NCBI GenBank assembly: GCA_036555125.1
Contig: DATBLY010000148.1
Location: 1 to 6,906, forward strand
Direction: 5' to 3'
From: DATBLY01 sp036555125
Lineage (GTDB): Bacteria; Actinomycetota; UBA4738; HRBIN12
Length of the DNA stretch: 6,906 nucleotides
Positions 1-5,836 of the stretch are shown in pieces. The notes under the pieces were generated by a model, which did no database searches, had not been told where the DNA came from, and was given only the letters and a program-made list of their open reading frames with translations. The stretch's first letter is position 1. Each line of letters starts with the position of its first letter. Both the position numbers and the translations under genes were made by a program.

Positions 1-567
1 GGGTGGACCGGCGAGGTCGGCTACGAGATCTACCTGCGGGATACGGCGCGCGGCGACGACCTGTGGCGCGCGGTCGAGGCGGCCGGCGCGCCGTTCGGGA
101 TCCGGGCGATCGCGCCGTCCGAGGCCAGGCGGATCGAGGCCGGCATCTTCAACTACGGATCGGACATGCGGATCGAGGACACGCCGCTGCACGTGAGCGG
201 CCTGGAGAGGTTCGTCGAGTTCGACCAGCCGCACCCGTTCATCGGGCAGGACGCGCTCGCGCGGCTGCGCGACCAGGGCGTCGATCGCAAGCTCGTGGGG
301 ATCGACATCGGCGGCGACCCGATGACCGACGAGGGCGCGCTGAACGACTTCTGGCCCGTCCATGCCCCGGGCGGCGACCGGATCGGGCGCGTCACGGCCG
401 GCGCCTGGTCGCCGCGGCTGCGGCGCAACGTCGGCTACGCGTGGGTGCCGTCGAGCCATATGGCCGTCGGGACGGAGCTCGAGATCGCGTCCTCCGCGGG
501 ACCGCGGCCCGCGACCGTCTGGGCGTTGCCGTTCGTGGACCCCGAGAAGCGCATCCCGGTCGCGTGA
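1..567 (+). CDS. GcvT/DmdA-like aminomethyltransferase family protein, C-terminal part (5' end outside window)
   Basis: Frame 1 is open from the first base to the TGA at 565-567, giving 188 residues with no start; the N-terminal half lies upstream. Residues 1-12 (GWTGEVGYEIYL) match the conserved GcvT-superfamily strand that in true glycine cleavage T proteins reads roughly GYTGEDGFEIY. A Trp replaces the usual Tyr, as in DMSP demethylase (DmdA) relatives. A block at about residues 43-60 (EARRIEAGIFNYGSDM) and the closing segment with SPRLRRNVGYAWV and WALPFVDP also resemble DmdA and its uncharacterised relatives. From the family, the protein should be cytosolic, bind tetrahydrofolate and accept a methyl or aminomethylene group from a small N- or S-methylated compound. 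The substrate is inferred only; a sarcosine/dimethylglycine-type or DMSP-type substrate is equally open. The next gene begins 37 bases downstream on the same strand. Confidence 0.85.
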   Translation, partial: GWTGEVGYEIYLRDTARGDDLWRAVEAAGAPFGIRAIAPSEARRIEAGIFNYGSDMRIEDTPLHVSGLERFVEFDQPHPFIGQDALARLRDQGVDRKLVGIDIGGDPMTDEGALNDFWPVHAPGGDRIGRVTAGAWSPRLRRNVGYAWVPSSHMAVGTELEIASSAGPRPATVWALPFVDPEKRIPVA

Positions 568-592
568 GCGCCCGCCGTCCAGCCGGGTGGGC

Positions 593-598
593 TACGAT
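593..598 (+). promoter_or_regulatory. Putative -10 element (TACGAT) for leaderless methyltransferase 1
   Basis: TACGAT fits the TAnnnT -10 pattern of high-GC bacteria. It ends six bases before the TTG at 605, the spacing expected if transcription starts at the start codon itself. No convincing -35 hexamer and no Shine-Dalgarno are visible in the 37-base gap. The same arrangement recurs before the second methyltransferase, which raises confidence. Confidence 0.45.
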
Positions 599-604
599 GC
601 TTGC

Positions 605-1411
605 TTGGCAGGGCGCGAACCACCGAGCTCGTTCGATCACGCCGTCCCCTTCTACGACGAGACGCGGGGCCTGTCCCGCGGAGCGTTGCGGGGGACGACG
701 GACCTCCTGAGCACCCAGCTCCGCGGCTGCCATCGCCTGCTCGACGTCGGCGCGGGCACCGGCCTCCTGGCGCTCCCGATGGCCGAGCGAGGGTTCAGGA
801 TCGATGGGGTCGATCTCTCTGCGCCGATGCTGGGCAACCTGCTCGCGAAGGAGCGCCGGGGAACGATCGGCGTCGCGGTCGCCGACGCGACACGACTCCC
901 GTTCCGAAGCGCGTCGTTCGACGGCGCCTACCTCCGTCACGTCCTGCACCTGGTCCCTGAGTGGGTCGCGGTGCTCGCCGAGGTGATGCGGGTCGTGCGG
1001 CCCGGCGGTCGGTTCCTCGCGAGCATCACCGACTACTCCGGTCTGTACGAGGAGGTGCAGCGGCGGTTCCTCCACGAGGCGGGCGATCTTCCGCTCGCGG
1101 TCGGCCTGCCGCCGAACGACCCCGCCCCGCTCGTGAGCGCGATGGCGATGCTGGGCGCTCGTGGCCGCCGGTTGCCACCGGTGCGGGGCCGTCGGAGCCT
1201 CACCATGGAGCGGTTCCTCCATCACATCGAGCGGGGGCACTACACGTGGACCTGGCACGCATCGCAGCACCAGCGCACCCACGCCGTCCGGCGGCTCCGG
1301 GCGTGGCTGCAGCGACGGTTCGGCGACCTGGATCGCCCCGTCGAGCCCGAGTACGTCGTGGAATGGTGGGCCTTCGACCTTCCCCGGCTCCGGCTACCCT
1401 CCACGGGGTGA
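605..1411 (+). CDS. Class I SAM-dependent methyltransferase, paralog 1
   Basis: A 268-residue protein with a Rossmann-type methyltransferase core. Motif I is LLDVGAGTG (residues 45-53), the acidic residue ending strand 2 is D70 (GVDLS), the adenine-region motif is ADATRLPF (93-100), and the post-core motif is VRPGG (131-135). This is the Methyltransf_11/25 type; the methyl acceptor is unknown. The C-terminal part carries YTWTW (213-217) and WWAFDLP (254-260), both mirrored in the next gene. The frame is open further upstream (an ATG at 362), but that would overlap most of the previous gene's end and add unrelated residues. I chose TTG 605 because it makes the N-terminus align with the paralog almost without gaps and places TACGAT just upstream. 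GTG 587 is the alternative and adds six residues. The stop TGA overlaps the next start by four bases, so the pair is probably translationally coupled. Confidence 0.85.
   Translation: MAGREPPSSFDHAVPFYDETRGLSRGALRGTTDLLSTQLRGCHRLLDVGAGTGLLALPMAERGFRIDGVDLSAPMLGNLLAKERRGTIGVAVADATRLPFRSASFDGAYLRHVLHLVPEWVAVLAEVMRVVRPGGRFLASITDYSGLYEEVQRRFLHEAGDLPLAVGLPPNDPAPLVSAMAMLGARGRRLPPVRGRRSLTMERFLHHIERGHYTWTWHASQHQRTHAVRRLRAWLQRRFGDLDRPVEPEYVVEWWAFDLPRLRLPSTG
1395..1400 (+). promoter_or_regulatory. Putative internal -10 element (TACCCT) for leaderless methyltransferase 2
   Basis: TACCCT lies within the last codons of methyltransferase 1 and ends seven bases before the GTG at 1408, matching a leaderless start at that GTG. 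No Shine-Dalgarno lies between. The preceding GGC is shared with the element before methyltransferase 1 (GGCTAC in both). It may give the second gene its own transcript in addition to read-through. This rests on pattern and position only. Confidence 0.4.
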
Positions 1412-2196
1412 ACGACCCCACGTCCGTCGCGTTCGATCGCGCCGCCGAGTACTACGACCAGACGCGCGGGTTCTCGCCGCAGACCGAGGCGGCCATGACC
1501 GAGCTGCTCCGCGACGAGTTCGGCGGGCACGGCCGCGTGCTCGAGGTGGGCGTCGGCACCGGGCAGGTCGCCCTCCCCCTGCACGCGGCGGGCGTCCCGC
1601 TCATCGGGATCGATCTGGCGCGTCCGATGATGGACCGCCTGAAGGCGAAGGCCGGCGGCCACTCGCCGTTCCCACTCGTCCAAGGGGACGCCACGCGGAT
1701 GCCGTTCGCCGACGACGCCTTCGGCGGCGCCTACCTACGATGGGTCCTGCACCTTATCCCGGCGTGGGAGACGGCGGTCGCCGAGATCCTCCGGGTGCTC
1801 GCTCCGGGCGGCACGACGGTCGTCGGCCTCGGGTCCTACGGCGGACCGCGCTCGGAGATCCAGGAGCGCTTCACGGAGCTCGCAGGCATCTCGATCGCGC
1901 CGGCCGGGCTGATGTGGGACGGCTACGATCAGCTCGATGCGGCGATGGCGGCGCTCGGCGCGACCCCGCGCGCCCTCCCGTCGCTCCACGACCCCGAGCG
2001 CGAGACGCTCGCGACGTTCATCGACGGGATCGCGAACAACCGCTACTCGTGGACGTGGAAGCTCGAGGACCCCGGCCTGCTCGCGCGCGTGGCGGACGAC
2101 GTCCGGCGCTGGGCCGAGGAACGCTACGGGCCCCTCGACCGGCTCCGCGAGGGCACCTACGAGGTCAGCTGGCGCGCATACGACCTGCCGGGCTAG
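1408..2196 (+). CDS. Class I SAM-dependent methyltransferase, paralog 2
   Basis: A 262-residue protein starting at GTG 1408, which shares GTGA with the previous gene's stop. Motif I is VLEVGVGTG (residues 44-52), the strand-2 acid is D69 (GIDLA), the next motif is GDATRMPF (93-100), and LAPGG (131-135) follows strand 4. It aligns with the upstream methyltransferase along its whole length: over residues 101-140 I count 19 identical positions of 40, including GAYLR and VLHL. Both proteins share a late YxWTW motif (here YSWTW, 213-217) and end in a DLP segment. The gene is therefore a tandem duplicate that has diverged, probably in acceptor specificity. The family is cytosolic and transfers a methyl group from S-adenosylmethionine, often to a small molecule; nothing here identifies the acceptor. 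The region after residue 140 is the most divergent and is the likely substrate lid (inference). Confidence 0.9.
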   Translation: MNDPTSVAFDRAAEYYDQTRGFSPQTEAAMTELLRDEFGGHGRVLEVGVGTGQVALPLHAAGVPLIGIDLARPMMDRLKAKAGGHSPFPLVQGDATRMPFADDAFGGAYLRWVLHLIPAWETAVAEILRVLAPGGTTVVGLGSYGGPRSEIQERFTELAGISIAPAGLMWDGYDQLDAAMAALGATPRALPSLHDPERETLATFIDGIANNRYSWTWKLEDPGLLARVADDVRRWAEERYGPLDRLREGTYEVSWRAYDLPG

Positions 2197-2222
2197 GTCG
2201 AGCCGGGCACCCGGACAGCCGA

Positions 2223-2228
2223 TATCCT
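2223..2228 (+). promoter_or_regulatory. Putative -10 element (TATCCT) of the ilvE-pepN transcript
   Basis: TATCCT follows the TAnnnT pattern and lies within CCGATATCCT. The octamer CCGATATC occurs again at 5823-5830, just before the CPBP gene. Transcription would begin near 2235 and leave a leader of about 50 bases before the GTG at 2284. No clear -35 is seen. The gap it lies in (2197-2283) is otherwise non-coding. Confidence 0.45.
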
Positions 2229-2244
2229 GTGCGGACACTTCCGA

Positions 2245-2259
2245 GCGCCGGCCCGGCGC
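2245..2259. repeat. Perfect GC palindrome in the ilvE leader
   Basis: GCGCCGG and CCGGCGC are exact reverse complements around a single C. In RNA this would fold into a tight hairpin about 11 bases upstream of the Shine-Dalgarno. There is no T-run, so it is not a classical intrinsic terminator. It could be an operator, a leader hairpin affecting ribosome access or mRNA stability, or chance in GC-rich DNA. Confidence 0.4.
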
Positions 2260-2270
2260 CCGGACGAGCG

Positions 2271-2277
2271 AGGAGGG
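2271..2277 (+). promoter_or_regulatory. Strong Shine-Dalgarno (AGGAGGG) for ilvE
   Basis: AGGAGGG ends six bases before the GTG at 2284 and decides this start. It is the only canonical ribosome-binding site I find in front of any gene in the window, in contrast with the bare starts of the methyltransferases, the aminopeptidase and the CPBP gene. Confidence 0.85.
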
Positions 2278-2283
2278 TCCAGG

Positions 2284-3210
2284 GTGCCGATCACACAGGT
2301 CGAGAAGATCTGGATGGACGGTGAGCTCGTGGACTGGGCGGACGCCAAGGTCCACGTGCTCTCCCACGCGCTGCATTACGGCAGCGGCGTATTCGAGGGC
2401 ATCCGGGCCTACGAGACCGACCGCGGCGCCGCGGTGTGGCACCTCGACGAGCACCTCCGCCGCCTGTACCGCTCGGCGAAGCTCTACCACATGGACATCC
2501 CGTTCTCGCTCGAGGCGATCACCGAGGCCACGAAGGACGTGATCCGGGCGAACGGCCTGGACGCGTGCTACATCCGGCCGCTGGTGTTCCGCGGATACGG
2601 CGAGCTCGGCGTGAACCCCCTCAACGCGCCCGTCAACGTGATCATCGCGGTCTGGCCGTGGGGGACGTACCTGGGCGAGGACGCCCTGGAACAGGGCGTG
2701 CGCATCAAGATCAGCAGCTGGCGCCGCAACGGCCAGAACACGATGCCGTCCGCCGCCAAGGGAACGGGGCAGTACCTGAACTCCGTGCTCGCGAAGGTGG
2801 AATCGCTGAAGGCCGGGTACGACGAGGCGATCATGCTGAACGAGCAGGGCTTCATCACGGACGGCTCGGGCGAGAACGTCTTCATCGTCCGGGGCGGGGA
2901 GCTGACGACCCCGCCGACGTCGGCCGGCTGCCTCGACGGGATCACGCGCGGATCGGTGATCCGCATCGCGCAGGATCTGGGCTATCGGGTGCACCAGGAG
3001 AACCTGGTCCGGACCGATCTCTACAACGCCGACGAATGCTTCTTCGCGGGGACCGCCGCGGAGCTCACGCCGATCCGCGAGGTGGACGATCGGGTGGTGG
3101 GCGAGGGCCACCGCGGGCCGGTCACCAAGGAGCTGCAGGGCGCGTTCTTCGCGGCGACGAAGGGCGAGAACGAGGCCTACCGGTCCTGGCTCACCTACGT
3201 GAACGACTGA
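2284..3210 (+). CDS. ilvE: Branched-chain amino acid aminotransferase (fold type IV PLP enzyme)
   Basis: A 308-residue protein, essentially the usual bacterial IlvE length. It reversibly transfers the amino group between leucine, isoleucine or valine and 2-oxoglutarate, the last step of branched-chain amino acid synthesis and the first of their breakdown, in the cytosol. Family signatures are clear: VHVLSHALHYGSGVFEGIR (residues 23-41), YIRPL (96-100), the PLP lysine K159 in PSAAKGTGQYLNS, DGSGENVF (193-200), GITRGSVI (219-226) and FFAGTAAELTPI (253-264). Numbering matches E. coli IlvE so closely that K159 coincides. The residue expected to be the glutamate contacting the PLP ring nitrogen (E193) is Asp here. 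The start is GTG with a strong Shine-Dalgarno. The aminopeptidase gene begins only seven bases after the stop, so the two probably form an operon. A D-amino acid aminotransferase or aminodeoxychorismate lyase is less likely given the length and the GTAAELTP motif. Confidence 0.95.
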   Translation: MPITQVEKIWMDGELVDWADAKVHVLSHALHYGSGVFEGIRAYETDRGAAVWHLDEHLRRLYRSAKLYHMDIPFSLEAITEATKDVIRANGLDACYIRPLVFRGYGELGVNPLNAPVNVIIAVWPWGTYLGEDALEQGVRIKISSWRRNGQNTMPSAAKGTGQYLNSVLAKVESLKAGYDEAIMLNEQGFITDGSGENVFIVRGGELTTPPTSAGCLDGITRGSVIRIAQDLGYRVHQENLVRTDLYNADECFFAGTAAELTPIREVDDRVVGEGHRGPVTKELQGAFFAATKGENEAYRSWLTYVND

Positions 3211-3217
3211 CCCCGAG

Positions 3218-5767
3218 ATGACCGAGGACTCCGAGGCTCGCTACCGGCTGCCGCGCGACGTCGTGCCCTCGCGGTACGACCTGCTGATCGACGCCGATCT
3301 CGACGCCGGGTCGTTCGCCGGGACCGTGGACGTGGCGGTCGCGGTGACCGAGCCCGTTCGGGAGATCGTCCTGAACGCGGTCGACCTGACGCTGTCGACC
3401 GGGTCGCTCACCTCGGACGGCGACCGAGCCATCGCCGTGAGCGACGTCCGGCTCGACCCCGAGACCGAGCGGGCGCACCTGACGCTGGCGGACGCGGCGG
3501 AACCGGGCGCTTGGAGCCTGCACCTGGACTTCGCCGGCGAGCTGAACGACAAGCTCGTGGGCTTCTACCGGTCGACCCACAAGGACGCGTCGGGCCAGAC
3601 CCGAGTGATCGCGACGACGCACTTCGAGGCGACGGACGCGCGTCGGGCCTTCCCCTGCTGGGACGAGCCGGACCTCAAGGCCGTGTTCCGGGTGGCGATG
3701 GTCGTTCCGGACGGGCTCACCGCCATCTCGAACGGCCCCGAGGTCGGGCGCGAGGACCTCGGCGACGGTCGCGTGCGCGTGCGCTTCGCCGACACGATGC
3801 CGATGTCGACGTACCTCGTCGCCTTCGTCGTGGGTGACCTGGAGCTCGTGGACCGGCCGGGCTCGGAGCCGCCGCAGCGCGTCGCCGTGGTGCCCGGCAA
3901 GGAGGAGCTCGCGGCGTTCGCGCTGGACGTCAGCCAGCACGCGCTGTCATGGTTCTCGGAGTACTACGGGATCCCGTACCCGGACACGAAGGTCGACCAC
4001 GTCGCGCTACCGGACTTCGCGCAGGGGGCGATGGAGAACCTGGGCTGCATCACGTACCGCGAGATCGCGGTGCTCGTGGATCCCGCGACGGCCACGCACG
4101 GCGAGCAGATGGACGTCGCCGAGACCGTCGCGCACGAGCTCGCGCACATGTGGTTCGGCGACCTGGTGACGATGCGGTGGTGGAACGGCCTGTGGCTGAA
4201 CGAGGCGTTCGCCACGTTCATGTCGATGCTGGCGGTCGACGACTTCCGGCCCGACTGGGAGGTCTGGAACCAGTTCGCGCGCTCCCGGACCGCGGCGCTC
4301 GAGATCGACGCACTGGAGACGACGCGTCCGATCGAGTACCCGGTCCACTCGCCCGACGACGCGAACGGGATGTTCGACACGCTCACGTACCTGAAGGGTG
4401 GCTCGATCCTGCGGATGCTCGAGCAGTACCTCGGCCGCGACCGGTTCCGCGACGGGATCCGCCGGTACCTCGCCAAGCACGCCCACGGGAACACCGAGAC
4501 CCACGACCTCTGGGACGCCCTCGAGGAGGAGACCGGGGAGCCGGTGCGGCGGATCATGGACGCTTGGATCTTCCAGGGCGGCTACCCGGCGATCACGGTC
4601 GAGGCCGACGGCGACACGCTCCGGTTCTCCCAGCGCCGCTACCTCCCTTCCCGGCCGGACGACACGACGTGGCCGGTGCCACTGCTGGTCCGCCAGACGA
4701 CGCCCGACGGCTCCTCCCGGACCGAGGCGCTGCTGGTCGAGGCCGAGGGGGCGACCCTCCCGCTGAAGGACGCCGACGCGGTCGTCGTGGCGAACGCCGG
4801 CGGCCACAGCTTCGTGCGCGTGTTCTACGACGAGGCGCTCGCCGCCCGGATCACCGGCGCGCTCGACCAGCTGTCGCCGCTCGAGCGCTACGCCCTGGTC
4901 GACGACGCGTGGGCCGCGGTCGTGGACGGCACGATGGCGGCGTCCGCGTTCTGCCGGTTCGTCGAGGGGTTCCGCGACGAGACCGACCTGCCGACGTGGC
5001 AGCTGATCCTCACCGGGCTCGCGTGGTGCGACCGGTTCCTCGACGGCCCCGCGCGCGACCGGTTCCGCGACTTCGTCCGCGACCTGGTGATGCCCGGGAT
5101 CCGGCGCCTCGGATGGGAGCCGCGGCCCGACGAGTCGGACCTGACCCGCTCGCTCCGCGGCTCGCTGATCCAGGCGCTGGCGGTGCTCGCCGACGATCCC
5201 GAGGCCAAGGCGCAGGCGCGCGAGCTGGAGCTCGGGGCCGAGGCGGGCGAGGCGATCGACGCGCACCTCGCAGCCGCCGCCGTCCAGATCGTGGCCGCCG
5301 ACGGCGACGCGACCGACTACGACCGGTTCCGCGGCAAGATCGCCGACCCGGCGACCCCGCAGGAGGAGATCCGCTACCTCCAGGCGCTGGCCGCGTTCCG
5401 CGAGCCCGAGCTGATGGCCCGCACGCTGGAGGCGACGCTCACGGACGACGTCCGGTCCCAGGACGCGCCGTTCTTGCTGGCGCGCTCGACGTTGAACCGC
5501 GACCTCGGCTGGCGGGCCTGGTCGTTCATCGCCGAGCACTGGGACGAGATGAACGAGCGGTTCGCCAGCTCGAACATCATCACGCTGACGGCGGCGATCA
5601 AGTACCTCTCGGAGGGCGCGCAGGCCGATGCGGTCGCCGGCTTCTTCGAGTCGCACGACATCCCGCAGGCGGCCCTGCAGCTGCAGCAGAACCTGGAGCG
5701 CCAGCGGATCGCGGTCGCGCTGCGGGAGCGGGCGACGCCCGACCTGCAGGCCGCGTTCGGCGGCTGA
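3218..5767 (+). CDS. pepN: M1-family zinc aminopeptidase (aminopeptidase N)
   Basis: A complete 849-residue peptidase that removes N-terminal amino acids from peptides. Domain order: an N-terminal beta domain (about 1-200) containing PCWDEPDLKA (146-155); the thermolysin-like catalytic domain (about 205-455); a small beta domain (about 455-540) ending near GHSFVRVFYD; and an all-helical ERAP1_C-type domain (about 550-845). Catalytic features are all present: GAMEN exopeptidase motif (270-274), zinc site HELAH (306-310) with the third ligand E329 exactly 18 residues further on in LNEAFA, and Tyr391 in TYLKGG as the transition-state tyrosine. E137 in HFEATD probably binds the substrate amino terminus. 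No signal peptide or membrane segment is visible, so it should be cytosolic. The ATG lies seven bases after the ilvE stop without a Shine-Dalgarno, implying translational coupling. Its likely role is peptide turnover feeding the amino-acid pool. Confidence 0.95.
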   Translation: MTEDSEARYRLPRDVVPSRYDLLIDADLDAGSFAGTVDVAVAVTEPVREIVLNAVDLTLSTGSLTSDGDRAIAVSDVRLDPETERAHLTLADAAEPGAWSLHLDFAGELNDKLVGFYRSTHKDASGQTRVIATTHFEATDARRAFPCWDEPDLKAVFRVAMVVPDGLTAISNGPEVGREDLGDGRVRVRFADTMPMSTYLVAFVVGDLELVDRPGSEPPQRVAVVPGKEELAAFALDVSQHALSWFSEYYGIPYPDTKVDHVALPDFAQGAMENLGCITYREIAVLVDPATATHGEQMDVAETVAHELAHMWFGDLVTMRWWNGLWLNEAFATFMSMLAVDDFRPDWEVWNQFARSRTAALEIDALETTRPIEYPVHSPDDANGMFDTLTYLKGGSILRMLEQYLGRDRFRDGIRRYLAKHAHGNTETHDLWDALEEETGEPVRRIMDAWIFQGGYPAITVEADGDTLRFSQRRYLPSRPDDTTWPVPLLVRQTTPDGSSRTEALLVEAEGATLPLKDADAVVVANAGGHSFVRVFYDEALAARITGALDQLSPLERYALVDDAWAAVVDGTMAASAFCRFVEGFRDETDLPTWQLILTGLAWCDRFLDGPARDRFRDFVRDLVMPGIRRLGWEPRPDESDLTRSLRGSLIQALAVLADDPEAKAQARELELGAEAGEAIDAHLAAAAVQIVAADGDATDYDRFRGKIADPATPQEEIRYLQALAAFREPELMARTLEATLTDDVRSQDAPFLLARSTLNRDLGWRAWSFIAEHWDEMNERFASSNIITLTAAIKYLSEGAQADAVAGFFESHDIPQAALQLQQNLERQRIAVALRERATPDLQAAFGG

Positions 5768-5806
5768 CCGAACCGGATCCCGCGAGCGACGTCGACCGCG
5801 TCAAGG

Positions 5807-5818
5807 CGGGCGCGCCCG
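5807..5818. repeat. 12-base perfect palindrome between pepN and the CPBP gene
   Basis: CGGGCGCGCCCG is its own reverse complement and ends nine bases before the TATC of the putative -10 element. It lies 40 bases after the pepN stop. It could be a weak hairpin ending the upstream transcript (no T-run follows) or an operator in the promoter spacer. The rest of the 69-base gap shows nothing else I can name. Chance is possible at this GC content. Confidence 0.3.
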
Positions 5819-5824
5819 GCAACC

Positions 5825-5832
5825 GATATCTC
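5825..5832 (+). promoter_or_regulatory. Putative -10 region (GATATCTC) for the CPBP gene
   Basis: GATATCTC lies four bases before the GTG at 5837. It belongs to an octamer CCGATATC (5823-5830) shared with the ilvE promoter region. It does not match TAnnnT at the final T, but ATATCT or TATCTC would serve as an AT-rich -10 in this GC-rich DNA. There is no Shine-Dalgarno before the GTG, consistent with leaderless transcription. Confidence 0.35.
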
Positions 5833-5836
5833 TCGC

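Noticed and set aside
362..604. Upstream extension of methyltransferase 1 to the ATG at 362
   Set aside because: The extension is a shadow of the GcvT/DmdA-like gene in another frame and shows no homology with the paralog.
2203..2214. CCGGG-CA-CCCGG inverted repeat after methyltransferase 2 as a terminator
   Set aside because: The stem is only about four base pairs after allowing a loop, with no T-run following.
2229..2324. A possible 31-codon leader peptide starting at GTG 2229 and overlapping the ilvE start
   Set aside because: The GTG abuts the -10 element, too close to be transcribed, and the peptide lacks branched-chain amino acid codon runs.
1735..3111. A 458-codon open frame on the minus strand opposite methyltransferase 2 and ilvE
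   Set aside because: It is antisense to two clearly recognisable genes and its Arg/Val/His-rich translation shows no domain; long antisense frames are expected at this GC content.
4007..5656. A 549-codon open frame on the minus strand opposite pepN
   Set aside because: It lies entirely within the M1 aminopeptidase gene, whose motifs are intact on the plus strand. The translation is low-complexity and unlike any family I recognise.
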